This document shows positions 1-5,271 of a stretch of DNA of 11,713 nucleotides, one piece after another (positions within the stretch are counted from its first letter, which is position 1; each line of letters starts with the position of its first letter). The DNA is taken from the NCBI GenBank assembly GCA_025359585.1, contig JANYFX010000313.1, forward strand, positions 1 to 11,713, written 5' to 3'. The notes below the pieces were generated by a model. The model ran no database searches. It was not told where the DNA came from and saw only the letters and a list, made by a program, of their open reading frames with translations. The stretch comes from Rhizobacter sp. Its GTDB lineage: Bacteria; Pseudomonadota; Gammaproteobacteria; Burkholderiales; Burkholderiaceae_C. The position numbers and the translations under genes are program-made.

Positions 1-113
1 TACTCACCCGTTCGCCACTCGCCACCAGGATTGCTCCCGTGCTGCCGTTCGACTTGCATGTGTAAGGCATGCCGCCAGCGTTCAATCTGAGCCAGGATCA
101 AACTCTTCAGTTC
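1..113 (-). rRNA. rrs: 16S ribosomal RNA, 5' end only (partial)
   Basis: The reverse complement carries the universal start of bacterial 16S rRNA, including AGAGTTTGATCCTGGCTCAG (primer 27F site) at about 86-105, followed by the ACACATGCAAGTCGAACG segment and a stretch ending GAACGGGTGAGTA at the window edge. Aligned by eye to E. coli, the mature 5' end falls near position 113. Only the first ~113 nt are present; the rest of the gene, and presumably the rest of the rRNA operon, lies to the left of the window. The helix-6 region is typical of Burkholderiales. The gene reads away from ptsI on the same strand. Confidence 0.97.
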
Positions 114-245
114 GATCTTGATAAATTACTCAAAGAATTGATAGAAACTTCACTTGCATGAACTTCTATTTTCAGTGAGCGTTTAAGGTCCATGAGACCT
201 CGACTCCCCAGGCTTCCCCGGTTTGTCTTGGCACTCGCCTTCAAA

Positions 246-254
246 CGCCCACAC
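246..254 (-). promoter_or_regulatory. boxC element of the rRNA leader
   Basis: The minus strand reads GTGTGGGCG, 14 nt after the end of boxA. The same element in the same place follows boxA in the E. coli rrn leaders (GTGTGGGC). It is part of the antitermination and pre-rRNA processing region. The match is direct; the function is assigned from known rrn leaders. Confidence 0.65.
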
Positions 255-268
255 TTATCGGCTGTCAG

Positions 269-280
269 TTTTTAAAGAGC
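269..280 (-). promoter_or_regulatory. boxA antitermination signal of the rRNA operon
   Basis: The minus strand reads GCTCTTTAAAAA, nearly the boxA consensus (TGCTCTTTAACA). In the RNA this binds NusB-NusE and helps assemble the rRNA antitermination complex, which lets RNA polymerase pass Rho-dependent terminators. It lies between the boxB-like hairpin and boxC, as expected. Confidence 0.85.
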
Positions 281-292
281 TGCCTTGCGGCA

Positions 293-306
293 CTACCTTT
301 CGGTAG
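293..306 (-). promoter_or_regulatory. boxB-like hairpin of the rRNA leader
   Basis: The transcript would read CTACC-GAAA-GGTAG, a five-pair stem closed by a GNRA tetraloop, 12 nt upstream of boxA. Its place matches boxB in rrn leaders. The fold is plain from the sequence; its role is inferred from position. Confidence 0.6.
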
Positions 307-308
307 CT

Positions 309-335
309 GCTGATACTGCGTTTGCAGTTATCAGC
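309..335 (-). promoter_or_regulatory. hairpin at the 5' end of the rRNA precursor
   Basis: On the minus strand GCTGATA-a-CTGC-aaac-GCAG-TATCAGC forms an 11-pair stem with a single bulged base and a 4-nt loop. It begins about 4 nt from the predicted transcription start, so it would cap the nascent pre-rRNA. It could protect the 5' end or help leader folding; no function is shown. Confidence 0.45.
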
Positions 336-345
336 TGAGAGAGCG

Positions 346-375
346 ATTCTGGCATGGTTTTCAAATCCCTGTCAA
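346..375 (-). promoter_or_regulatory. sigma70-type promoter of the rRNA operon
   Basis: On the minus strand a perfect -35 TTGACA (375-370) is followed after 18 nt by the -10 CAGAAT (351-346, 4 of 6 consensus bases) and then a GC-rich CGCTCTC stretch that would act as the stringent-response discriminator. The predicted start is near 339. A perfect -35, an imperfect -10 and a GC discriminator are typical of betaproteobacterial rRNA promoters. Only one promoter is obvious in the 395 nt between ptsI and 16S. Confidence 0.75.
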
Positions 376-409
376 ATACTCGGCTATCTCGCTGTTCACT
401 GACTGGGTT

Positions 410-442
410 GGTGCCGCTGCGTTTTGCTTTGGCGCCGCTGCA
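410..442. repeat. direct repeat upstream of the rRNA promoter
   Basis: GGTGCCGCTGC (410-420) recurs as GGCGCCGCTGC (431-441), with 10 of 11 bases equal, and the two copies start 21 nt apart. They lie about 70-100 nt upstream of the predicted start, where Fis-like activators often bind in rrn promoters. Whether a protein binds them is unknown. Confidence 0.4.
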
Positions 443-487
443 CTCAGCGAAGACATCGACTGTAGCATGCTTTTCGCAGCGCAGTCA

Positions 488-503
488 AAGAGGTGCCGGC
501 ACC
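488..503 (-). terminator. weak terminator-like hairpin after ptsI
   Basis: Five nt after the ptsI stop the minus strand reads GGTGCCGGCACC, a perfect 12-base palindrome (4-pair stem if the loop is CCGG), followed by TCTTTG. The stem is short and the T-run broken, so it would be an inefficient terminator at best, and ptsI transcripts may run into the rRNA promoter region. Confidence 0.25.
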
Positions 504-508
504 GCAAC

Positions 509-2308
509 TCAAGCCACAGGCAACGATGCACCTCGCTGCGCCGATGCCAGCGCCAACGCGACAGCAGCGCAACGCACTTCCGGATCATCGGCACTCAGCA
601 CCTTTTCGACCTGCCCGGCCCAACGCTTTGCATCGGTGAGCAGGACCCGTTGTTTGATCGAGGCAATCTGCGAAGGGTGCATCGAGAAACTCCTGAGCCC
701 CATGGCAAGCAGCAACTCGGTGAATGCCGGGTCGCCCGCCATCTCGCCGCACACGCTCACGTCCTTGCCGGCTGCGTGGGCCTGCCGAATCGTTTGCGAA
801 AGCAGGCTCAGCACCGCGGGGTGCCAAGGGTCATAGAGGTGGGCAACGGCCTCGTCGGCTCGGTCGATGGCGAGCGTATATTGGATCAAATCGTTCGTGC
901 CCACCGACACAAAATCGAAGTGGCGCAGGATCGTCGGAAGCATCAGTGCCGCAGCCGGCACTTCGATCATCGCACCGACCTGAACCGCAGTGAAGGCACG
1001 TCCCGCCTCGGTCAATTGCTGCTTCGCCCGCGCCAGCGCTTCGAGCGTGTGAAGTACCTCGCTGAGATGCGCCACCATCGGGATCAGCAGCTTCACCTTC
1101 CCATAGGCGCTGGCCCGCAGAATCGCGCGCAACTGTTGCCTGAACATGCCCGGCTCGGACAGACTCCAACGGATCGCTCGCAGGCCGAGCGCCGGGTTCA
1201 GCGCGTGCTCATGGCGCAACTCGTTCGCCGACATCCGATCGAGTGGTTTGTCGGCGCCGATGTCGACGGTGCGAATCGTCACCGGCAGGCCTTTCATCGC
1301 TTCGACAGCCGCTCGGTAGGCTTCGAACTGTTCGTCTTCTCCGGGCAGTTCGCCGCCACGGTTCATGAACAGAAACTCGCTGCGGAACAATCCCACGCCC
1401 ACCGCCCCAGCCTCGAGCGCGACCACAGCGTCGCTGGGCATTTCGATGTTGGCGAGCAGCTCCACCTTCTCGCCGTCCAGTGTCACGGCGGGGGTGTGGC
1501 GCAGCCTTGCCAAGCGCTCGCGCCCGAGTTCGCTTTGCCGTTGCCGGAACCGGTACTCCTCCAGCACGATGGCAGAGGGGTCGACGATCACGATGCCAGC
1601 ATCGCCGTCGATCACAACCCAGTCGTCCTGCCTGATGATGCGGCTCGCCTCGCGAGCACCCACGACAGCAGGGATGTCCATGCTGCGCGCCACAATGGCG
1701 GTGTGTGATGTCTTGCCCCCAACGTCGGTGATGAAGCCCGTGAACACGCTGCGCTTGAACTGCAGCATGTCGGCCGGCGCGATGTCGTTTGCAACGAGCA
1801 CGAGCGGGTCTTCTCCGGCGAAATCGCGCGCTCGGACTCCGGGTGCCGGCGCATACGACGAGGCCGGCCCGCGCGCCATGGCGCGCAACATGCGTTCGAC
1901 CACCTGCTCGAGGTCGGCCTTGCGCTCGCGCAGGTATTCGTCTTCCATCTCATCGAACTGGCGCGCCAGAACTTCGAGCTGCGCAGACAATGCCCACTCG
2001 GCGTTGTAGTGGCGCTCGCGAATCCATTGTTTGGTGGCGCCGGTGAGGGTGTCGTCGTGCAGCAGCATCAGGTGCACGTCGAGCAGCGCCGAAAGTTCGG
2101 CTGGCGCTTCGGTCGGCAGGTCGCGTTGCAGTGCGCCCAACTCCGTGGCAACGGCGTCGCGTGCGACACGCAGGCGGTCGATTTCCGCGTCGACTCGTTC
2201 GTCTTTGACGAAATAGTGGGCCACGTCGACGCGGCTCGACGCGACCAGCACTGCGCGCCCGATCGCCACCCCTCGCGACACGGGCAGACCGAAGACCTGA
2301 AAACTCAT
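509..2308 (-). CDS. ptsI: phosphoenolpyruvate-protein phosphotransferase (PTS enzyme I)
   Basis: Cytosolic enzyme that takes phosphate from PEP onto a histidine and passes it to HPr, the first step of the PTS phosphorelay. The 599 residues are slightly longer than E. coli EI (575). Seen in order: the N-terminal HPr-interacting domain (about 1-160); the phosphohistidine motif GGKTSHTAIVARS with active H202; and the C-terminal TIM-barrel PEP domain with GLFRSEFLF (R309), the GTNDLIQYTLAIDR motif, and VCGEMAGDP with the acid-base Cys520. All catalytic motifs look intact. I chose the ATG at 2308 because MSFQVFGLPVSRGVAIG matches the usual EI start; the frame stays open to 2401, but that extension is Arg/Ala-rich and unlike the family. 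No clear Shine-Dalgarno precedes the ATG. ptsI is the last gene before the rRNA operon and is split from ptsH by 421 nt, so it probably has its own promoter. Confidence 0.97.
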   Translation of the reverse strand: MSFQVFGLPVSRGVAIGRAVLVASSRVDVAHYFVKDERVDAEIDRLRVARDAVATELGALQRDLPTEAPAELSALLDVHLMLLHDDTLTGATKQWIRERHYNAEWALSAQLEVLARQFDEMEDEYLRERKADLEQVVERMLRAMARGPASSYAPAPGVRARDFAGEDPLVLVANDIAPADMLQFKRSVFTGFITDVGGKTSHTAIVARSMDIPAVVGAREASRIIRQDDWVVIDGDAGIVIVDPSAIVLEEYRFRQRQSELGRERLARLRHTPAVTLDGEKVELLANIEMPSDAVVALEAGAVGVGLFRSEFLFMNRGGELPGEDEQFEAYRAAVEAMKGLPVTIRTVDIGADKPLDRMSANELRHEHALNPALGLRAIRWSLSEPGMFRQQLRAILRASAYGKVKLLIPMVAHLSEVLHTLEALARAKQQLTEAGRAFTAVQVGAMIEVPAAALMLPTILRHFDFVSVGTNDLIQYTLAIDRADEAVAHLYDPWHPAVLSLLSQTIRQAHAAGKDVSVCGEMAGDPAFTELLLAMGLRSFSMHPSQIASIKQRVLLTDAKRWAGQVEKVLSADDPEVRCAAVALALASAQRGASLPVA

Positions 2309-2321
2309 GCGGACGATGCTA

Positions 2322-2406
2322 GCAGCGAGCCGCGCAAGTTCACACTGGTACATCTGACAGTGCAGCGAGCTATCGGCTCCACGCCGAACAGCCTGTTTCA
2401 CACTGG
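2322..2406. repeat. two interleaved direct-repeat pairs upstream of ptsI
   Basis: Read towards ptsI (minus strand), CCAGTGTGAA occurs at 2406-2397 and again, exactly, at 2348-2339; GCTCGCTGC occurs at 2370-2362 and again, exactly, at 2330-2322. The order is A-B-A-B, ending 13 nt before the ptsI start. The offsets differ (58 and 40 nt), so this is not one simple tandem duplication. They may be regulator sites for ptsI; I could not pick out a convincing -35/-10 pair among them. Confidence 0.4.
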
Positions 2407-2415
2407 CGTCACGCC
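2405..2415. repeat. small perfect palindrome in the ptsH-ptsI gap
   Basis: GGCGT-c-ACGCC is an inverted repeat with a single central base. It is too tight to fold well as RNA, so if it matters it is more likely a DNA-binding site. It partly overlaps the distal CCAGTGTGAA repeat. Chance occurrence in GC-rich DNA is possible. Confidence 0.2.
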
Positions 2416-2478
2416 GGATTCATGCGCACGTCACCGCCGCAGCCGACGATAGCGGTCAGTCCAGCACACGAGATTCAC

Positions 2479-2649
2479 ATGCGCGAACTGCCCCTCCCCA
2501 CCCGGCCCGTTTTCACCCTCAACGCCCGAGAAGCACCGTGGAGCTTGATCCGCAACAACGACCCAAGCACCTCTCCCGCCATGCACAAGTTCGTACTGAC
2601 GTGGCTGGGGTTCGCCGTGAAAAAGGCGTTCTCGAAACCCCGCGCCTGA
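2479..2649 (+). CDS. possible small protein in the ptsH-ptsI gap (56 residues)
   Basis: I do not recognise this protein. It lies on the strand opposite to the pts genes inside their 421-nt gap. Reading from the ATG at 2479, G or C fills 46 of 56 third codon positions (82%), against about 55% and 52% at first and second positions, the pattern of real genes in GC-rich genomes. The product is basic near its C-terminus and ends in MHKFVLTWLGFAVKKAFSKPRA, read in two parts: a possibly amphipathic hydrophobic stretch (VLTWLGFAV) and a Lys/Arg tail. A weak CGAG lies 6 nt upstream of the ATG. The frame also starts at ATG 2422, giving 75 residues. The stop codon sits in the loop of a GCGCC-TGA-GGCGC hairpin. 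It could equally be non-coding. Confidence 0.35.
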   Translation: MRELPLPTRPVFTLNAREAPWSLIRNNDPSTSPAMHKFVLTWLGFAVKKAFSKPRA

Positions 2650-2670
2650 GGCGCCTCGTCTTCTCCGAGG
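2642..2670. repeat. pair of adjacent hairpins between ptsH and ptsI
   Basis: GCGCC-tga-GGCGC (2642-2654) is followed at once by CCTCG-tcttctc-CGAGG (2654-2670). Neither has a T-run on either strand, so they are not classical terminators. They could slow polymerase or protect RNA ends downstream of ptsH on the minus strand, or end the candidate small gene on the plus strand. Confidence 0.3.
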
Positions 2671-2729
2671 ACATGAGCGCGCGCCTGGCGGCGACACGAT
2701 CATGGCGCACCAACGCGCCGAACCGCGCG

Positions 2730-2999
2730 CTATTGGCCTTCGCCGAACTTGTCGTTGATGAGCGCGGTGAGTGCATCCATCGCGGCCTGTTCGTCGGCAC
2801 CGTCGATTTCAAGCTCCACCACGCTGCCGATACCCGCCGCCAGCATCATCACGCCCATGATGCTCTTGGCATTCACGCGGCGGTCGTTGCGGCTCATGAA
2901 CACCTCGCTCTCGAAGCTGCCCGCCAGCTTGGTGAGCTTGGCCGAGGCACGCGCGTGCAGGCCCAATTTATTGCTGATGCTGATGCTGGTCTTGATCAT
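2730..2999 (-). CDS. ptsH: HPr phosphocarrier protein
   Basis: Small cytosolic phosphocarrier that accepts phosphate from EI on a histidine and passes it to EIIA proteins. The 89 residues match the family length. The active site reads NKLGLHARAS with H15, and the regulatory site reads AKSIMGV with Ser46, the residue that HPr kinase/phosphorylase modifies in many proteobacteria; no hprK lies in this window. The start at 2999 gives the standard HPr N-terminus and lies inside the end of manX, giving a 32-nt overlap that suggests translational coupling. Upstream GGGCGGAA may serve as a weak ribosome site, though it is very close to the ATG. ptsI follows on the same strand only after a long gap, unlike the tight ptsHI pair of enterobacteria. 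Confidence 0.97.
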   Translation of the reverse strand: MIKTSISISNKLGLHARASAKLTKLAGSFESEVFMSRNDRRVNAKSIMGVMMLAAGIGSVVELEIDGADEQAAMDALTALINDKFGEGQ

Positions 3000-3417
3000 T
3001 TCCGCCCGGTTTGAAGGTCTGATTTTGCGGCCGCGTGGTCGCCACTTGCATCACGCCCTGGGTTGCGCCCGCCATGGCCCGTGTGATGACCGACTCCAGC
3101 GATTCTTTCGAGTAACACAGTGAGCGCCAGAGCATCGGCACATTGACGCCGGCAATCACCCGCACCTGCACACCGTCCCCCAGGCGCTGGGCCACGTTGC
3201 AGGGTGTGGCGCCGAACACGTCGGTGAAGATCAGTGCATCGGGTGATCGCACCCGCCCGAGCATCTCGCGGGCGAGGGCTTCGACCTCGTCGATCGGCAT
3301 GTCGGGGGGCACGTCGAGCGCTTCGAGAACGCGTGCGCAGTCGGGGAACGTGTGTTCGGCGACCGCTTTGAGCGCAGACGCCATCGGCGCATGAGCAATG
3401 ATCATCAGTCCGGGCAT
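2968..3417 (-). CDS. manX: PTS EIIA component, mannose/EIIA-Man family
   Basis: Cytosolic EIIA domain of the mannose PTS family, which accepts phosphate from HPr. The 149 residues open with MPGLMIIAHAPMASAL, where His9 matches the phospho-accepting histidine of EIIA-Man (H10 in E. coli ManX). DALIFTDVFGATPCNVA fits the conserved middle of the family (D-x-x-GATP). It is a single domain: the EIIB part of E. coli ManX is missing, and no EIIC/EIID is present. In other betaproteobacteria such stand-alone EIIA proteins act in regulation rather than sugar uptake; that role is inferred here. The last ~10 residues, rich in Gln, His and Asp, are encoded by the same bases as the HPr N-terminus in another frame and look like an accidental extension. 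No good Shine-Dalgarno precedes 3417; M5 (3405) is an alternative start. The MFS gene ends 20 nt upstream. Confidence 0.93.
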   Translation of the reverse strand: MPGLMIIAHAPMASALKAVAEHTFPDCARVLEALDVPPDMPIDEVEALAREMLGRVRSPDALIFTDVFGATPCNVAQRLGDGVQVRVIAGVNVPMLWRSLCYSKESLESVITRAMAGATQGVMQVATTRPQNQTFKPGGNDQDQHQHQQ

Positions 3418-3437
3418 GGCGGGAAGTTATCAGCAGT

Positions 3438-4697
3438 TCAGTGGGATGAAACCGTTTTGTGCGGCACTGCGCTCTCATCGCGACGCAAAAACCACACATA
3501 AGCGAGGGTGCAGCAACATGCCAACAACGCAATGGCGCCCCGATACGCCGACAGGGTGCTCCACCCGCTGGCACGCAAAAGGTCGATGACCAGGCCGATG
3601 CCCCACTGCACGACGAAGACCCCGAGAAAGACCACGAGGTTGAAGGCAGAGAGAGCCCGCCCCGCGAGCTCTGCACGAAACGCGAGGCCGATGGCGGGCT
3701 GCGAGAGCGCCACCACCGAGCACCCGGCGCAGAACACGACCCAGACCCAGGCGCTGGCCTGCGCGCCCAGCAGAACGGCAAGCGACAGCGCAACCAGGCT
3801 CACAGGCACGCCGCGCGCAATCAAACGCTGCGCGGTCCAGCCGCGCGCATAGAGCCGAGGCACCAGCACGCCCCAGGCCATGAAACTCAAAAGCATCGCC
3901 ATGTTGATGGCGAACAGGCCCTGAGCCGCGCGTGCAGGGGTCCAGCCACACACCTGTACCAGCCACGGCCCGGCCCACAGGGACTGCACAGCGATCAAAC
4001 CGCCGTAGTGGAAGAAGCCCATCGGCGCGAACCGCAGGAAGGTCGGGTGCGACCAGACTTCCGCATAACCGCCAGCGGCTGACGGCCCGGCAGCGACACG
4101 CACGGGCGCATCGCGCGGCACGAGCTGAAGGATCGCCAACATCGCCAGGCCGATGCACCCCGCAATGGCCCAGAACAGCCCGCGCCAGCCGATCAGCGGC
4201 AGCAACCACTGCACCGGGAGTGTGGAGGCCACCATGCCGCTCGACCCGGCCATCAGCATCCACGAATTGGCACGCATCTGCGCCACAGCTGTGAAGCGGC
4301 GGCGAAAGGTCGTGAGCGGCGCCATCAGGCAGGCACTCACACCGACGCCGATCAGCGCTCGCGCGAGCGTCAGGCTGGCGAAGTTGCGCGCCATCGCGAA
4401 GGCCGCGCAGCCGAGCACGGCGGCGCCAAGGAAAACGACCAGCACCCGGCGCGGCCCGAACCGGTCGAGCGCACTGCCCAGGGGCAGCTGGGTCGATGCA
4501 AAGCCGAGGAAATAGGCGCCGGCCAGCAAGCCCAGATCGGCGGCGTTCAGGCCCAGTTCGGCGCTGAAGCTGGGCGCGAGCGTGGCCGTCACCCCGCGCA
4601 CCAGCGCCGAAAAGAAGTATGCGAAGGCGAAGCTCAGAAAGACCCACACCGCCGCAGTGGCCGGCAGGAGCTCGCCGTGCCCGCGAGAGTCGTTCAT
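3438..4697 (-). CDS. major facilitator superfamily (MFS) transporter
   Basis: Inner-membrane secondary transporter of 419 residues, with about 12 hydrophobic segments and a polar break in the middle (around 205-225), as in two-times-six MFS folds. The loop between segments 2 and 3 carries the MFS signature GSALDRFGPRRVLV (residues 74-87, D78, R79, R83, R84). ARALIGVGVSACLMAPLTTFRRRF fits the segment-4 region (given here as ARALIGVG followed by SACLMAPLTTF). The substrate cannot be told from sequence. The start at 4697 forms an ATGA overlap with the stop of the upstream lipoprotein gene; as there is no separate Shine-Dalgarno, translation is likely coupled. The open frame extends to 5165, but that part is a shadow of the lipoprotein gene. 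manX begins 20 nt downstream, so all may share one transcript. Confidence 0.9.
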   Translation of the reverse strand: MNDSRGHGELLPATAAVWVFLSFAFAYFFSALVRGVTATLAPSFSAELGLNAADLGLLAGAYFLGFASTQLPLGSALDRFGPRRVLVVFLGAAVLGCAAFAMARNFASLTLARALIGVGVSACLMAPLTTFRRRFTAVAQMRANSWMLMAGSSGMVASTLPVQWLLPLIGWRGLFWAIAGCIGLAMLAILQLVPRDAPVRVAAGPSAAGGYAEVWSHPTFLRFAPMGFFHYGGLIAVQSLWAGPWLVQVCGWTPARAAQGLFAINMAMLLSFMAWGVLVPRLYARGWTAQRLIARGVPVSLVALSLAVLLGAQASAWVWVVFCAGCSVVALSQPAIGLAFRAELAGRALSAFNLVVFLGVFVVQWGIGLVIDLLRASGWSTLSAYRGAIALLACCCTLAYVWFLRRDESAVPHKTVSSH

Positions 4698-5218
4698 GCC
4701 GGAAACTTGAATCCAGCGAGGAAGATCTCGTTCGCCTCGGCTGCGGTTTTTGCACCGATCACGCTGCCCTGGTAGACCCGCAGGCCCTTGGCGAAAAAGA
4801 CCGCGTGCTCCTGCACGGCTGCGCCGTCGGGCAGGTGCCCGAGCACCGAAAAACGCACGGCCTCGGCATTGGGCGTCATGCCGCTGACTTGCGCCGGCAC
4901 GAGCTGCGGCTGGGTCGCCTGCACATTGCGCAGCGCCGCCGATCGCAACTCGGCCAGCGCGGCCCCCACCCGAGCCGGCTCGGACACATCGGCGAAGCTG
5001 AGCGCATAGGTCGCCCCACCGGCCGGGCAGACCAGCATCTCCATCTTCAGCGTCGAGCCCCCCAGTTCGACCGTGCGCGCGTGTCGATCCGGGCGGCACG
5101 GGAACATCGCCACGATGCCGCTCCCCTCGGCCGCCGTCTCGCGCCAATCGAGGGTCGGAGAACACGCGGCGACAGCGGCCAAGAGGAGCGAAATCGGCAG
5201 CGCCGCGAAAGGTTTCAT
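4694..5218 (-). CDS. predicted lipoprotein of unknown function
   Basis: I do not recognise a family. The 174-residue product begins MKPFAALPISLLLAAVAAC, a classic lipoprotein signal: one Lys, a hydrophobic core, and a lipobox VAAC with Cys19 as the predicted lipidated residue. The mature part is soluble, has Cys residues near FPCRPD and LVCPAG that could form a disulfide, and shows no further membrane segment. It should sit in the cell envelope facing the periplasm. I chose the ATG at 5218 because it places the signal peptide at the N-terminus; the frame runs on to 5263 but adds an Arg/Gly-rich stretch. Its stop overlaps the MFS start by ATGA, so it is made with the transporter and may assist it, though this is only inferred from linkage. 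A GATAAT hexamer lies 6 nt before the ATG. Confidence 0.75.
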   Translation of the reverse strand: MKPFAALPISLLLAAVAACSPTLDWRETAAEGSGIVAMFPCRPDRHARTVELGGSTLKMEMLVCPAGGATYALSFADVSEPARVGAALAELRSAALRNVQATQPQLVPAQVSGMTPNAEAVRFSVLGHLPDGAAVQEHAVFFAKGLRVYQGSVIGAKTAAEANEIFLAGFKFPA

Positions 5219-5271
5219 CCGCCCATTATCCCGACCGCCGCTCCCCGCACGCCTGCCGCACAATCATTCGC

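Larger units (their letters stand above)
114..339 (-). promoter_or_regulatory. rRNA operon leader region (pre-16S)
   Basis: This stretch of about 226 nt holds no protein gene. It lies between the predicted transcription start (near 339) and the mature 16S end. Read on the minus strand it shows the usual order of an rrn leader: a 5' hairpin, a boxB-like hairpin, boxA, boxC, then an AT-richer segment before 16S. It should be removed by RNase III and later nucleases; the partner strand of the processing stem would lie beyond 16S, outside the window. A small hairpin, AGGTC-catga-GACCT on the plus strand, sits at 186-200. Confidence 0.8.

Noticed and set aside
467..1708. Long plus-strand open frame (413 codons) across ptsI
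   Set aside because: It is antisense to ptsI, whose motifs are complete. The product is rich in Arg, His and Gln and has no recognisable domain; long antisense frames are common in GC-rich genes.
2431..2703. Minus-strand 90-codon frame in the ptsH-ptsI gap
   Set aside because: Arg/Gly-rich, with no family match, and the GC-rich codon position does not fit this frame; it fits the plus-strand frame instead.
4755..5165. N-terminal extension of the MFS frame upstream of 4697
   Set aside because: It overlaps the lipoprotein gene in another frame and reads as Arg/Gly-rich filler; the transporter fold starts naturally after the ATG at 4697.
5259..5264. CACAAT as a firm -10 promoter for the CoA-transferase
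   Set aside because: No -35 hexamer lies at the right distance, so it is reported only as a weak possibility.
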